The notes: a model not told the origin generated them from the letters alone. DNA of 64,000 nt from Cladocopium goreaui (GCA_947184155.2 CAMXCT020000125.1:496001-560000); one strand, 5' to 3'. Shown: positions 1 through 12,715, numbered from the stretch's first letter. Translations and numbers: made by a program.

Positions 1-424
1 ATACCACTTCCCATCCGAATATATGATCTATTGCAAGTCTCAATTTTAAGTCTTTAAGTAAAGTTACAGTATGTATACAGGGAAAATCGTCGGGGCTTAA
101 ACCAGCGTCCAACATTGTTCAGCAGTTTGAATACATCTGTGCCAGAAAAAATCCACCAAATCACACCCATGGCTTCATAAGGTTCATATCATATTCTTGC
201 GCACTTCGTCAGCAATTGCCACAACTGCGGGCTGCCGGTTTTTTCCCCAAGCAGTGCAAATCCCGAATGGCTTAGAAAATCTGCAGGAAACTATTACGAA
301 ATTCGGGCATTGGTTTTCCCTTCAAACCAAATCATTGAACCAAACAAGCCACTCTTTAGGCGGGCATTTCTTTACAGCCCAACTTTTCTTGGTTGAGTCA
401 AGTTGAGTCCCGACCTTTTTTCAC

Positions 425-500
425 CAAGGGGACAATTTCCATGACCACCGTCTGCACCGCGTCCGAGGCCAACACGAAAAACTTGTCGCTGATGCCAAAC
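425..500 (-). CDS. BT1-family transporter exon (late TM segment)
   Basis: The exon follows a CAG acceptor and ends before GTGAAA. It reads FGISDKFFVLASDAVQTVVM then EIVPL. The GIxDxxFxLxxDA pattern is typical of the second half of BT1/FBT transporters. A further 27-nt block at 231-205 (PAVVAIADE, between AG and GTGCGC) could be the next exon, but that is weak. Confidence 0.5.
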
Positions 501-3500
501 CTGCGGCAGATTGGCTTGATGCATTGATGCGCACTTTAGTTCTATACAGTCTATACATCTATCTATCTGTCTATCTATCTATCTACCTAGTACTAGATAG
601 ACACATATATATATATTACACGGATAAATATATACCGTATACTGCAGAGAATACATATTATATGCACATATCTATATGCTGATGTATCTATGTATTCATG
701 CTTGTCTACAGTGGTAATAGTACATGATAGATATAACGAACGCCTATATACATCGGGTTTCATCAATGTATAGTATATTGTGTATCCTCGGTGGCCTGAT
801 CCTCAACAAAAACAACTTTTGCTGAGAGCTTTTGGCTAAACCAAACAACATGTGTGACTCCACCACATGTAGGTGACTCCCTGCATAAGGTATCATTGGA
901 ATCATAAGAGTATGTAGAGTCTAGTCTAGTAGAGTAAATATGATCATATGCCAAAGTCAGACCTCTGATTGGCATGCCCATCGCATCCCCATCAGTATCA
1001 TGACGCTTGGTTGAAGCCCAGTGAGTATGTTGGCCCCGTTCTTCACAGGATTTTGTAGCTACCCACTGCCCAGAAATTGTAGCCCCTGTCATGTTTGTTA
1101 ATTTCACTGAAGTCAGCAACCATCGGCGCATATTCAAACCAACCTTTCTTGTCTCATCCGACCGAATTGCCGTGATTTGTGATGTCTGAAACGATGCAAT
1201 GAAAGTTGGAGGCTCCAACGGCTCCATTCTTTCAGCTCCCTTGCTATCCACAGGTTGGGGCAACCCTGATGCAAAATCCCATGGCGCACCTCACGTTGGT
1301 TCGCGTAAAGACGATGCAGCTCACCAAGTTGCAAGCGCAAGACAACAAGCTCCCCATCTGGCGTTTGGGGAGGGGAGCAAAGGGAGAATTGTCTGCATAC
1401 AGTTACCATTAACCACTATAGTTGAATATTGTTCTGAAATACACACATATATAGAATTATATATACATATATGTTTGTTGTTATTGTTATTGCGATTATT
1501 GTTGTTATGTTCGTGGGCGACGTTCAGCTAAGCTTTAGCAGGGCACAGGTTCAAACTACATGTGCGAATTGCACATATCATCATATAGTTTCTAATTAGC
1601 TGACCCTTGAGATGGGTGGCTTCAACCATGCATTTATCGGTGATGTTCCCATTGAAACCTATATGCGTGGAGGATTTTCCAGCTAGCTAGGGTTGCTTAT
1701 CTCATGAGTTGGACATCATAAATGATGTAACAATATATATATATGTGTATAATATGCATAACTTAGCAACAAATCCTTCAATATGCATCAACACGGGCAA
1801 CCCGCATAATTCTATAAATATAACATGTATATACATATGTCAGCATTCGGTTTCAGAAACAAACACACACACACACACATATATATATATAATATGCATA
1901 CACAAAATTTGGATATATCCCAATGGCCAAAAATTGGCCGTGTCCCCACGTCCGTTCTCCATGTTCTCCCGCTGCGCCAAGGTGCCATAAGGATAAAGGG
2001 GTAGCGCCAATGCTGCATCCAACGGTTGTAGATCACCACGCCCAACAGGGAGAAGACCTTTGGCGATGAAACGCCCTGTTTTTTGTGGATGTATTTGGGA
2101 GAATGGTGGTGTTGAAACTGGAAATGTAGGAAAAATGATGGTTTCATGAACTGGAAAAAGGTGGTTTTCTGATGATTTCCTTCACACTTCTTCCCTTGAA
2201 TTCTGAGATGTTGAGTGAAAACCCCGACCATCCCTGACCCATATGTGCTCCGTGTATGGTACTTTTAGCTGCCAAATGACGACGCCATTTTCGGCTCAGT
2301 GTATCTGTTGGTATATGTGTCATACATGGAGGCAAAGGGTTGTATTAAATAATTGCAAGAGGGATAAGACTGACCCCTTACATGAGCGATATGGTCGGAA
2401 ATTATGACTACAAAGAAAGTTTTTTTTTGATGATGCCATGACTGACAAAGAGCCAATGAATGCAGGTGTAATTACCTTTACATTTTTACACACACGCATG
2501 TGTATACATTCATATCCACATATAGATATACAACTCGTACATACATACTTGTACCAAATTAATCAACAATCAGTATAGTAGATGATTTTGTTTGCCCTGC
2601 ACCAGGACTCGTTTCATCCCAGAAAGAATCGAAGTGACCGTTGAGGCAAGGCCGATGGTGGAGGAATAAAAAACCTGACGCGACAGCGGCGAAACATCGA
2701 AGACAAATGCTACTTCCCCTTATATTTAAGGTAAATGTTCAATATTATCAATATTAAACTACTGTCAATATATTATTGATAATTAATATTAAATCAATCA
2801 ATATTATTAATAACATCAATTAATATTAAACTACTGTCAATATATGAATAATAACAATAATATTGATAATATTACTGTATAGACTGCGTAGTAATCCCGC
2901 AAGGAAATGCCGTTGCGGGTGTTACTTAAAAGGATGGCAGTTAACGATGATCTTTACCTGTTCCAGGCTGTCCCAGGTGGGTCAAAAACACCGGTACCCC
3001 TGGGTTTGAAAACATCAAAATAGATGGGATTCATGGATGTTCAGCCCCCAGTGGTATTTATAGGTATTGAGCGGTATTGATCCACATAGGCATGTGGAAC
3101 ATTCACCAGTTGAATTCATCCTTTTCCTGGGAAGTTTCAAGCTATATTGCTTGGGATCATCTCCATGAGGGCTCCCCCGAGTAAAGAAACAACGCAGGCT
3201 CCGAAAACCATCCCATCACCATAATATTAAACACCTAAAAATTGCATGGTCCCAATGGAATGTGGAAATATGTGGAAATTCCCAACATATTTAACCATGG
3301 TTTTGTTGAATGGGGGGTGTTTAATATGAACGGGGGAATTATGTTATGGACTTCCAACATATCAAAATGGCCTGAAGAGACATGAAACAACCAACATCGT
3401 TTCACCAAGCTTTACCCAGTGTCCAACTTCGTGTGGACTTGTCAATGGCAAAGGCTAAGTCAGGATACAATGAACGCATGATTTAGTATACTGCCTAATA

Positions 3501-6500
3501 GGTTCTTAATTACATTTAATTACATCATAGTGATGGGTAAACTAATCATAAGAATAATAATGCTATAAATAACAATAGATAGTGGTTCAGCGTTTTGGCC
3601 ATTCCCCGCGATTACAAGCCGGGATAAAAAAACATGACCTGAGGTTGTCATTGAAGACGACCCCTTGTGGAAAAAACACGAACTCTGCAACACAACATCC
3701 CTGGAGCAATTGGGTGTCATGCCCAGCATGCATTATTTCTAGTTGGCTAGACTTCCATGTGTGCTGGATGGCTGACAAGTTGCACATTCTCGCTGCATTA
3801 CATAAATCACAGCTCTTGTCTGGTTCAACCTGCACCCGTCGGTTATATAAATCTGAATTTTCGTGTGGTAGAAAAAACATGTTTTTTTTATTAAATCCGC
3901 TTTGGCTAGCGGCTTGCATAATCAACGCGGCTATTGATTGAATACATCAAATTCTGATGCTATGCTGTTCGGTTCATTCTAGCAATTCTGGGAATTAAAC
4001 GGATATGTCATGTCCGCTTCCAATTGGATATTGATGTGGCATTCATTGGGATTATAATATCAATAATATCCTATAATTGCATTTCTTGCCGACGTGATGA
4101 ACCAACAATCCCAATCCAAAACTGCCCAAAACCATGACCTGACCTTGGACAAATGCGGTCCATCAGGATAGGCCTCAGGGCCTTAGAAACGGCAACTCTT
4201 ACGCTTCGGATGGCCATTTAAGAAAAGGCTATAGTTTTACTCGTCATTATTCACCCTGCAACATATCAAATAATATTAATATAATACATGATCACACTGT
4301 AGAATATATAAAAATATCTAAAACAATGTTGTATTGCACACACGCACGCACACACACACACATATATATACACCGTATGTATTGTACTTGTAATGTGTAC
4401 ACCGTATATGCTATATTGTTTCTGCATCATGGAAAATATCAAAAAATGCAATTCAAATGAAGGTTTAGGGACGTACAAAAATGACTGGTGGTGTCAACCA
4501 ACTTATACCGATGGACACGCGGTACAGTAAGCAACAAGCACAGGGACTACAAACAACATGAAGATCATTCCGGAACCTCACGATTCTGGACAGTCATCTA
4601 GAACTCCAAATCCTAGTCTTAAAATGTCGATAGAACAAACAAACATCCGACTCTCCTGAAACAACGGTGTTAAAAGGCGACACAAATGCAACATTTGGAC
4701 AGGATCAAGAATCAGAACATCTCAAAACTATGGTTTGGCAGAAGGACCCAAGACAAAACAAGTTAATAGTCAGCCGAGTCTAAACCATGGTGGGGAGGTT
4801 CCTACCATCGGATAATCCACTTTCTGGTTCAGCCATATTCAGCCCAAGCATCCATCAGTGAAGAAGTAGAAAGAAGCTCCTGTGCAAAGATTTGGAGTGG
4901 ATTGGTTTCAGGGTTTCTTTTACCTGGAAACCATGGTTTTCACGAGCAACCTAATAGGGGGGTTAGCCTTCATGTTTTTCCCATCATCGAATTCTGGCAC
5001 ACTGATAGGCACGATCTTGAGATGCAATATACTGGATATCCACCAGGTATACTGTCAACGGGAATTTCAGGATTTTAGAATGGAGGTACTGTACCATATA
5101 AGGCCATATTTTGTGGGGATATTCCCTTACTTACATAGGCCTTATATAGGCCTTATATAGGCCTTATATATTGTAGGCACCTCGAAATTAGGTTCCTGAA
5201 ATGGCCATTGATACTGTGTATCCTACAGGATCTATAAAGCTAGAGAAATATCCATATATATCCCCGAAACATAATGGATGTCCGGCGGGAAAAAAAAATA
5301 ATATGTATATATATATATATATGTATCCTAAAGACATACAGTACTATATCACTATATCATACTATCTCCAAGTAACAGAAAACCTCTCCAAGTCACAAAT
5401 CACCCAAAGAAACCGGATATCTAACGAAATCCTTTTGGAACATACATATATATATATATAGAAATATCTAGAAATACAAGGTGTGGCCCCTGAACGATCA
5501 CTAAGTTGGTAAACAGTTCACCAAGATAAAAAGTTAACTATGTTCACTAGGTTACATTGACCTTTGGTGTTTGCTGCAATAAATGCAAAATCAAACTGTA
5601 GTCTTGGCGTAAGATCAACCAACAATAACCAACATGTAGCCAACACCCAATCCACTCCTGAGATGCTGAAGCTGCAAATGCTCTGAATAAAGAAGAAGGC
5701 ATTCACTTTCGCCACAATGGGCGTTAATGTCACCGACACTAAGCCTGGTGATTGGATGCAAGAAAACACAGAAGGATACACGGCAACACATGCATAATAT
5801 ACTACATACATACTTATATATATATATATATACATATATATACATATATATATACATATATATATATATACATATATATATGCACTGTAAATAAAAAAAT
5901 AAATAAATGAATAATTGAACAAATAAATGAATAAATAAATAAGTAAATTCAAAAAAAAAACATGTATATATATATATATACATTGACGCAAATTATAGTA
6001 TGTGCACTATATACCTATGTGCACTATATGTCATTTATATATGCGTGCATAGGTACTAATATTGCACGTATACAGATGGATTATCGTTCATGAGATTGCC
6101 AACATGTTCGAAGCTGTCAAGGCATCGTTTTGGGAATCATCCAAGACTGAACTGAACAAAACAAACTTACTTCCACCTTGCACACCATCGTGTATCGTTA
6201 GGTGGTTGTGAGGTCGTGACAAAGCCCATTCATGCCCATTGCACGATATTCCATTGCACAGCACCTTCGCTACCACAAGGGGCCCAGCCTACTAGCTATA
6301 ACTTGGCTATTTGAAATTCAAAAGCATCCATTCAAACTGTAGGTGATGTAGGTGCCTGTCCCTTTTCTACACCTATCATATGGAAATCCACCATAGTTCG
6401 ATGATTTTCCCAGCTATGCCCAAGCCTTGCCATTGAGTTCGATATGATGTTGCTTTAGTAGATTCCCATCTAAATCCATTACCCGGCCTGGTAAACATAC

Positions 6501-9500
6501 AAAAAACTATTGAACATGGCCATTCATAGTTGACTTACCACTTAAAAATGGTGATTTTCCATAGTTATGTGAAAGTTTACCAGAGGGTAATATCCCATTG
6601 TTACCCCCTGAATGTCTAGATGGGAATATATTAAATGGAGTTGGGGTTTTTAGACCCTGTCTGGAAATATTAACATATTACTATGGGTTTTAATCCATAT
6701 AATTCCCATCTAATATATTATAATTCCCATCTAATATACCCTCTGGTAATTTAACATAGCTATTGAAAATCACCATTTATAGTGAATTTTCCCATGAAAA
6801 ATTGTGATTTTCCATAGTTATGTGAAAGTTTACCAGAGGGTATTCCCCATGAATGTTTAAAAGCCACCGTCTTCCGACCCTGTCTCAAAAAACAGACCGG
6901 GCGGCTCAGCGCAACAACTGCAAGGATGCCAGCGCAAATCGCCTTTTTGTCCGCGACGACAGTCGGTCAACCGGTGGGATTTTAACGGGGATTAATTTTT
7001 GCCTGGTTAGTTGGTCCCAAATTCGTGGATTATCCCACTAGATTCCATTTTCTTTTAATAAATGGGATTCTGGTTGGTGGTTGACCTACCCCTGAAAAAT
7101 ATGAGTTCGTCAGTTGTTCACCTTATTCCCTATGGAAAAATCATCAAAATGTTCCAAAGCACCAAGCAGATTTTTATGAGAAGATCATGGGAAAATCATG
7201 GGATCATGGAAAAAACATCGAACTCGGGATGTGATGGATTTTAATGATCGATGAATCCTTTGGTAATCAAACATGGCTGGGAAATCCTCGAAGTAAATCT
7301 GGGTAGATGATAATATTTCACTAACCTGAATTAAGGCCATTTGGGGATGATGTCCCTTACAAACCATGATTTCCAGTGAGGGAGAACACTGAGGTCGTTA
7401 CAATTTACCCAAGAATAAATGAAGGTTTAACCGGAAACTGATCGAAATGGAGGATTTTCCGGCAAGCCATGAGAAATTCCTGGAAAGGAAAGTCACCTCT
7501 GAGCGCTTCATCCCAAAAAAACTTGGCCATTGGACATGCCCGACTTGTTCATGGGGTAATAATTTAACAATGGGATGTTAATGGACTTGAATGGTGATGA
7601 ATGTTTTTCCGAATTCCTCTTCAACATGTTGACTTTCCGAATTTCTCCTGTTGTTCCTGTACATGACCAGGCAAAAACAACAAATACCCTCTGGTAAACA
7701 TACAAAAAACTATGGAAAATCACCCTTTTGAGTGGGTAAATAAACTATTTCTATGGGCAGATCATCAACAGCATCACGGTGGCCTTGGTGTAGAGGTTGC
7801 CGCCAAAGACGGAGAGCAAGGCCAGACTGAGAGCGCCCAAACCAATCACCAAGCCCACCTGGGATGATAATCACCGCAGCAACCTGTTTGAAACCATAAA
7901 TTGGGATCACTGTCGAGGTTAGATACAGTATATATTTACGTATACTTACGTATATAAAATTATATGTACCAGTATGTAATTATTTAATATAAATGTATAT
8001 GGATTGGGATTCAAAACTGGGATGGCTACAGTGTAACATAGTGTAACCCATGTGCTACCTATCAGCCCTGGCTGATCTTAGTATGTTCATCCCCTTGAAA
8101 AATGATGTTGGATAGGTCACAAAGCACCCGCAGAATCAAACTCAGAACCAAGCAATGCCCATATTGGGAGGAATATCATTCATGTTCCAACAGGATTTTC
8201 TTGGGTTCTTTTGGTTTTTGAGCCGGTGGCAGCTGCAAGTAGGTCTTAAGTGTAGGTTTTTTTGTCAACACATGTTCTAGCTTTTTCAAGTGCCAATATC
8301 CTCAAAGAAGGCGTGTACCAATCCAGTCAGTGGCAACCAGTTTGCCTGCTCCGGGATCATCCCCCGACCACCGGCTTGCAACCCGCCAATGCCAAGCGAC
8401 AATGGCCAACGGCATTTCCTGGGCTTTTTTTGGGTCAAAACTTGATACATCATAGCTGTTGTACAGCTGGATCTTCATCCAAAAAAACGTTTGAGGACAA
8501 TAACAGGCTTTGATCCCCATCTCTGAAGCAATAACAGCATGTAGTTCACATCCTTTTTGGGGCACGGCTGCCAGCTGGGTGAACCTTTTCTGAATTCAGT
8601 TCTGCCACCCTGGCACCTCAAACCTTTGGAAAGTAGATGTGATCTTTGTATTCAAACGAGCAAAGCCCCAAATGTGCCTCGGAATGTTGACAATATGCTC
8701 CAAAACTGCATCAGCAAACGCTACACTAGAGGCACAAACTTGCAGAGAGAGGGTGACACATTCGCAGCAACACTAATCGATCTGGTTCATCCCAAACAAC
8801 AACGAATGTGTTTTTGTTCGTATATCCCAATTGGACATAATTACCCCAGAAACATCTCTTTTTCATGTAGGTTATGGTTAATATTCCCCCATCATGGTTG
8901 ATTATGGGCCGAGCCGCAGAGCCACCTAACTTCTTGCAACAGCGCCCCCGGCGGCTCGTCCTAACCGACGAAGGTCATGGGGAAACGAACAATCTTACAA
9001 GTAGGATATGTTCGGGATATATATATAATATTATATTAAATTATATACATTGGATCAAATATGTATACCACATACATACATACATACATACATAACATTA
9101 CATTACATTACATTACATTACATTACATTACATTACATTACATACATATATATATACATATAAATATACATTAAAAACATTGTGAATATATATATATATA
9201 TATGTATGTGTATGTATTTATCGATTTATTTCTCATTTTGGGAAATAACCAATCATGTTACGCAACATTTTGTTGGATAGAACTAAAACTGGTGCATATA
9301 TATATATGCGTATATATATATATATATGTATGTAGCAAATAGGCGGAAACAGCAACATGAGATGTGGGTGTGTCTGAATAATTACCCGAAAACGGCAACA
9401 TTTAACAAGGCATATGATGATAAACCCACTTCCACTCCATGCCACCTTCATCTGCCCCATCGACTCATCACAAAAAAAGAACGAGCCATGAAAAATACAC

Positions 9501-11440
9501 CCTATCTCGTAGCATTCTACTGGTTGGTGGCCAGGATTGAGGAATCCCCCGAAAAAACATCCGTTCACGTCACCTGACTCACCTGGGCCCCCGGACTCTT
9601 CAGGTAGATTCAGGAAGGTGATCAACAAGGTAAATGCTGCAGCAAGTGCAGCGATGAGGTATGGAGCGCGGTTGCCCACTTTCTCCATCAGAATTCCTCG
9701 GGGTCGGGAAACAATATTTCCAACAGCCATGTAACCGTGGATAGAAAAGGAAGAGCAAATTTGCAGCATTGAAGCCTGACAAAACTTTTAACATCGATGA
9801 AACTTTTTGCTGTATGCATGAGCTGTGCACTGCTGCATTGGATGCAGCATGATGCAGCATATTCTACGTCTCGAACATGGCTGGAAAACACCCCAGTTAT
9901 GGCTGTGCGAGTTTGCACATGTTCCCATGGCCAGCGAACAAAATATACAAACACATGCTGCGAGCATCCCACAATGCTGGTGCAAAACAGCTTTCCGATA
10001 CCAATCCCTGCGAGCATTGCAGGAAAACTTGGACTTGCAGGGCTTGCTATCTTTATCTCACGACTTGAAACGACCGAGAAAATTAGGAACAAGGTAGAAA
10101 AGTGGATTGGGTGCTATCACCTAAAAGTCGCGATCTTGAAATCTGCCAGGTCTGACTTCCCAATCAAGACAGAACATGTTCAAAATGGCATTCAATTGAA
10201 CACATATATGGGATTATATGGGCAATTACCACCAAACCCACTGGTTTATCCCAAGAGCAAGTAACACACACACACACATGGCAATGTCTCGTGACATTCC
10301 GGGCCTCCCCAAATGAACGAAATCAAGCCTCAGCAAGGGTCAAGTTTTCACGCTGCACAGGGCCATGGGTCATTTCCCAGTGAGAAACACATGGATTTCC
10401 AGAGCTTTGTTAGTTCACGGGAGGGTAAGTGTGAGGCTCTAAGTCAAGTTTTCCACTTCGAACTCCAAGTCAGAGGTGGGTTTCTTTTGCTACTTCCCAG
10501 ATAGCTCTTGACCAATCTTGCACAATATTTCAATTCATTCATTGCCTTCAGGCCATCAAAAAACTGCAACAGGATCACAGTGGTGTCATATGATATCATA
10601 ATATATCATATATATGGAACTAATCCTTTCGTTCTATTACTAAAACTCCCCCAAATAAACAAAAATAGGATTGGTGTGGCACTTCCGTTCTTTTTTTGTT
10701 TGGGCACAATTGGATTCTCAATTGTGGTAATTGAGAATCAATGAGAACAGGATGGTGAAACAATGGGTTCAAGCCCCTATTAATAAAGATAGATTGCCAC
10801 CTGGAGATTTTTTATTAGTGTCCCATCTCACAAGTTTTATTTACTATTTATTATTAAGGTTTTCATTGGGATATTAGGGAAGAGTTTCGAAATCAAGTTT
10901 TTGGCAATATTTTATATAGAGTAGATTTTAATAAGGGATTTAATCAAATGTGAAATCATTATTTTAATTTTTGTTATTAGGGTTTTCATTGGAAATATTG
11001 GAATATTAGGGGAAAACTTCAACATCCAGTTTTTAGCAATATTCTATAATTATAGGCCTGTAAAAGGGATTTAATCAAATTTGAAATCGAATTGTTTTAT
11101 TCTTGTTATTAAGGTGTTCATTGGAATATTAGGGGCACCTTAATACAAAATGCAATCAAACAATCCCATAATAAAAATCGATCACCGTGTTTACCATTTG
11201 GGAGGGGGACTGGGGGGTGTTTTAGTAGTAGGGAGAGAGGATTAGATCTGCATCTATAAAAATGATAAAACATGAGTGACATACTGTAACTATACCATAT
11301 TCACCTCCATCCTAACTAACCTCTTCCCAACCAGCGGAAAAAAAAAACGCCGCGTCCGAGGCACTGGGCCCCTGGTCCGGCTTCTCGCGCAGGTGGGTGG
11401 AGTAGACCGCTTCAGTCAACAAGTCACTCCAGGCGATGTC
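425..11440 (-). CDS. Folate-biopterin transporter family (BT1/FBT, MFS fold) gene, partial, multi-exon
   Basis: At least seven short exons on the minus strand read together as one membrane transporter. In transcription order they are about 11440-11349, 10033-9973, 9775-9583, 7858-7757, 2075-1986, 1357-1290 and 500-425. Phases agree across the joins 11349/10033, 9973/9775, 1986/1357 and 1290/500. Family-like landmarks are SDLLTEAVYSTHLREKPDQG (the sDxxtEgkYxxxmrxxPxxG element), a TM helix ending in LLGVVIYNRW followed by HWRYPFILM, then FTRTNVR-FGISDKFF and LASDAVQTVVMEIVPL. Known members of this family carry folates or pterins across plasma or plastid membranes. The first exons (start codon) and the last exons (below base 425) were not located, and exons between 2.1 and 7.7 kb are missing from my model. 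The exact substrate cannot be read from sequence. Family call is inference from motifs; exon borders are by eye. Confidence 0.55.
541..600. repeat. TATC/TATA microsatellite
   Basis: Tetranucleotide ATCT/CTAT runs, followed to about 780 by AT-rich degenerate sequence. No gene is visible between 501 and 1289 apart from short open frames on both strands. Confidence 0.8.
1290..1357 (-). CDS. BT1-family transporter exon
   Basis: This 68-nt exon lies between CCAG and GTGCGC and reads MGSLLSCACNLVSCIVFTR then TNVR across the join. It joins the next exon as an AG/G split arginine codon, giving RTNVRFGISDKFF, which fits the family. A second frame of the same stretch also looks open, so the call rests on the phase match and the homologous order. 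Confidence 0.45.
1735..1895. repeat. (TA)n and (CA)n microsatellites
   Basis: A TATATATA run near 1735-1745 and an (AC)n(AT)n run at 1860-1892, inside an intron of the minus-strand transporter. Confidence 0.8.
1986..2075 (-). CDS. BT1-family transporter exon with GC donor
   Basis: Thirty codons, phase 0 at both ends, reading GVSSPKVFSLLGVVIYNRW then MQHWRYPFILM. It is one hydrophobic helix followed by the basic and aromatic loop seen in folate-biopterin transporters. The 5' side has a CAG acceptor; the 3' side ends at ATG followed by GCACC, a GC donor, which is common in dinoflagellates. Confidence 0.5.
2076..7756. other. Intron-like interval, AT-rich, no assigned exon
   Basis: This 5.7-kb stretch separates two transporter exons. 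It holds an AT-rich near-palindromic block (2735-2880, with the 25-base AATATTAAACTACTGTCAAT-type motif twice), a (CA)n(TA)n run (4335-4372), an 11-bp TAGGCCTTATA tandem (5136-5168), (TA)n runs (5294-5325, 5815-5990) and the dispersed repeat at 6488-6860. A GC-rich island at 6896-6980 is open on both strands and could be an exon, but I could not choose a strand. Confidence 0.6.
6488..6860. repeat. Dispersed inverted/direct repeat (MITE-like)
   Basis: A ~40-bp motif (TTTCCATAGTTATGTGAAAG then TTTACCAGAGGGTA) occurs directly at 6552-6588 and 6808-6842. It occurs inverted at 6737-6782 (TACCCTCTGGTAA...) and again at 7685-7730. A second motif, TAATTCCCATCTAATATA, is repeated around 6700-6740 and inverted near 6615. 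The pattern resembles small non-autonomous elements with inverted ends nested in each other. No protein is encoded. Confidence 0.55.
7757..7858 (-). CDS. BT1-family transporter exon (TM helices)
   Basis: Starts after a CCCAG acceptor and reads VGLVIGLGALSLALLSVFGG then NLYTKATVMLLMI. Two hydrophobic stretches are consistent with mid-protein helices of an MFS transporter. The 3' boundary is uncertain; a GC donor after ATGATCT would fit. Confidence 0.45.
7859..9582. other. Intron-like interval with possible small exons
   Basis: No assigned gene. GC-richer islands at about 8330-8430 and 8897-8962 are open on the minus strand (the latter reads DEPPGALLQEVRWLC after a TTAG) and could be unplaced transporter exons. 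9096-9140 is a (CATTA)n pentanucleotide run, followed by (TA)n runs to 9330. Confidence 0.4.
9096..9140. repeat. (CATTA)n pentanucleotide tandem repeat
   Basis: About nine perfect CATTA units, flanked by (CATA)n on the left and (TA)n on the right. Confidence 0.9.
9583..9775 (-). CDS. BT1-family transporter exon (end of N-terminal half)
   Basis: A 193-nt exon lies between TTTTGTCAG and the strong donor GTGAGT. It contains GILMEKVGNRAPYLIAALAA followed by a helix and FLNLPEE. This is the usual MFS pattern of a G-x-R loop, a helix and an LPE-type ending. A TAC-ATG-rich start of the exon reads less well, so the true 5' edge may be slightly inside. Confidence 0.45.
9973..10033 (-). CDS. BT1-family transporter exon (small)
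   Basis: A 61-nt block after a GCAAG acceptor reads PSFPAMLAGIGIGKLFCTSI. Its 1-nt lead completes the GC left by the upstream exon, and it ends in phase 0 as the next exon requires. The G-x-G-x-G helix fits the position after the SDLLTE exon in the family. Confidence 0.35.
10848..11145. repeat. ~125-bp degenerate tandem repeat
   Basis: GGTTTTCATTGG starts copies near 10859, 10981 and 11113, each followed by an AATATTAGGG element and by GGGATTTAATCAAAT-type sequence. About two and a half copies, AT-rich, non-coding. Confidence 0.7.
11349..11440 (-). CDS. BT1-family transporter exon (SDLLTE motif)
   Basis: A 92-nt exon lies between ATCCCAG and a GTTTTT donor. It reads DIAWSDLLTEAVYSTHLRE then KPDQGPSASDAA. 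The D-L-L-T/S-E-x-x-Y, R-E-x-P and G elements are the most diagnostic part of BT1/folate transporters and are the main ground for the family call. Confidence 0.55.
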
Positions 11441-11936
11441 CTGGGATCTTGGTCCAAAAACGTAGGGAAAACATGGGGAAAACATGGGAATTCATGGAAG
11501 AACACCATGGGGAAATTATGTGAAGAATTTCAGAATTTCATCAGCGAATCTGTCCATTCTGGTCAAGTTTTCTTCGCAAAAATTACATTGTTTTAAGTGA
11601 TTCACCTGAGGTATCTGATAATTTAAACCAACTTTCCCCCAATTTCACTGGTTGATGCCGGTTGGTTCATTGATTCTACAGAGAACTTATCACAGGAAAA
11701 ATAAGCTGAATTGGTGAAATGGAAACCTGAAAATGGATTCGACTGACTTGGGGAACTTAAGTTATCAGATCAGGAACTGTGTTAACAACCGGGGAAAAAA
11801 CAGCCTAACATAGGCAAACCTTGGAGGAAAATGCAGGTTCCATGTCCATGACTTGGATGAAAATTCTGAGGGTGGAATATGGGTATGATACGGTATGAGC
11901 GATGGTTAAAAGGTTATTTGTTGGGAAACACTTAGC

Positions 11937-12000
11937 CTGAAATCACCAAACGTAATGTGCTACCTTGGTTCCCTGGGTCCTCTATAAGGTAGGTTTGGGT
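11937..12000 (+). mobile_element. LINE 3'-end fragment, plus orientation
   Basis: The stretch with ATCACCAAACGTAATGTGCT and the following ~40 bases is the same, with substitutions, as the LINE-sense strand at 15405-15355. Here it points rightward, so two LINE 3' tails face each other across the palindromic element. No coding remains. Confidence 0.5.
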
Positions 12001-12549
12001 TATTGAAGACAGAAATAAAACAAAAATAGAGTTGATACTGCAACGCTGTGCAACGCTGTTGCCTTTTGTTTTCCTGGGTTTTCCATGTGTTTCCTTTTTT
12101 TCCCTTATTTTTCTTAAAGATTGCACGCCAAGTATCACGGTGGAACACAATGGAGTACCACAAACTTTGTCAGAAAAAAACATGTTTTTTTCTCTCTTCA
12201 CGTTTTGCATATCGCAAGGACAACGCATTCCAAACGATGGTTTACGTAAAACAAAACAGTAATATAAAAATAGTAATATATAAAATATAAAACAACGCAT
12301 TAACTAATTTTAAAAAAAATGGTAATATATATATATTGATTGGTTGATTTTTTTGAGATATTCTTATTAATACGTTCCTCCTGGCAAAGGCAAATGTCAG
12401 AATATGTGTCCAATTTCTGTGACAACTGCCAGAAATCAAAGATACCCACAAGTACATGTGTCAGAAATACACACAAGTACACAAGTACAACCCTGGTCCT
12501 TGCTTCAAACCATGCAACCTTTTCAGGATTTGTCTAGTCAGACCATGTT

Positions 12550-12715
12550 TATTTCAGTATCTGTTTTTTCAGATAGATCCTTTTCAGGATGTGTCTTTCC
12601 AGACTATTTCCTTTTCAGGAGGTGTCTTTTCAGACTATATCCTTTTCAAGCCTTGCCTTGTCATATTACATCCTTTTCAACATTTGTCTTTGCTTACTAT
12701 ATCCTCCTCAGAAAC
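12550..12715. repeat. ~37-bp tandem repeats in left palindrome arm
   Basis: Successive units of the form CCTTTTCAGGATGTGTCTTT with AGACTATAT spacers occur four to five times. The mirror array is at about 14985-15125 in the right arm. Confidence 0.7.

Noticed and set aside
425-500. PP2C phosphatase exon (FFVLASD resembles the PP2C D-G motif strand)
   Set aside because: Joins in phase with upstream exons that match BT1 transporters, where a GIxDxxFxLxxDA segment is expected; the PP2C Gly is absent.
5518-5991. 157-residue minus frame rich in Tyr and Ile
   Set aside because: Made by (TA)n and AAAT repeats; no plausible protein.
6896-6980. Exon of the transporter (minus, ADKKAICAGILAVVALSRPV) or of another gene (plus)
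   Set aside because: Open on both strands and no splice arrangement could be chosen; kept only as a note in the intron entry.
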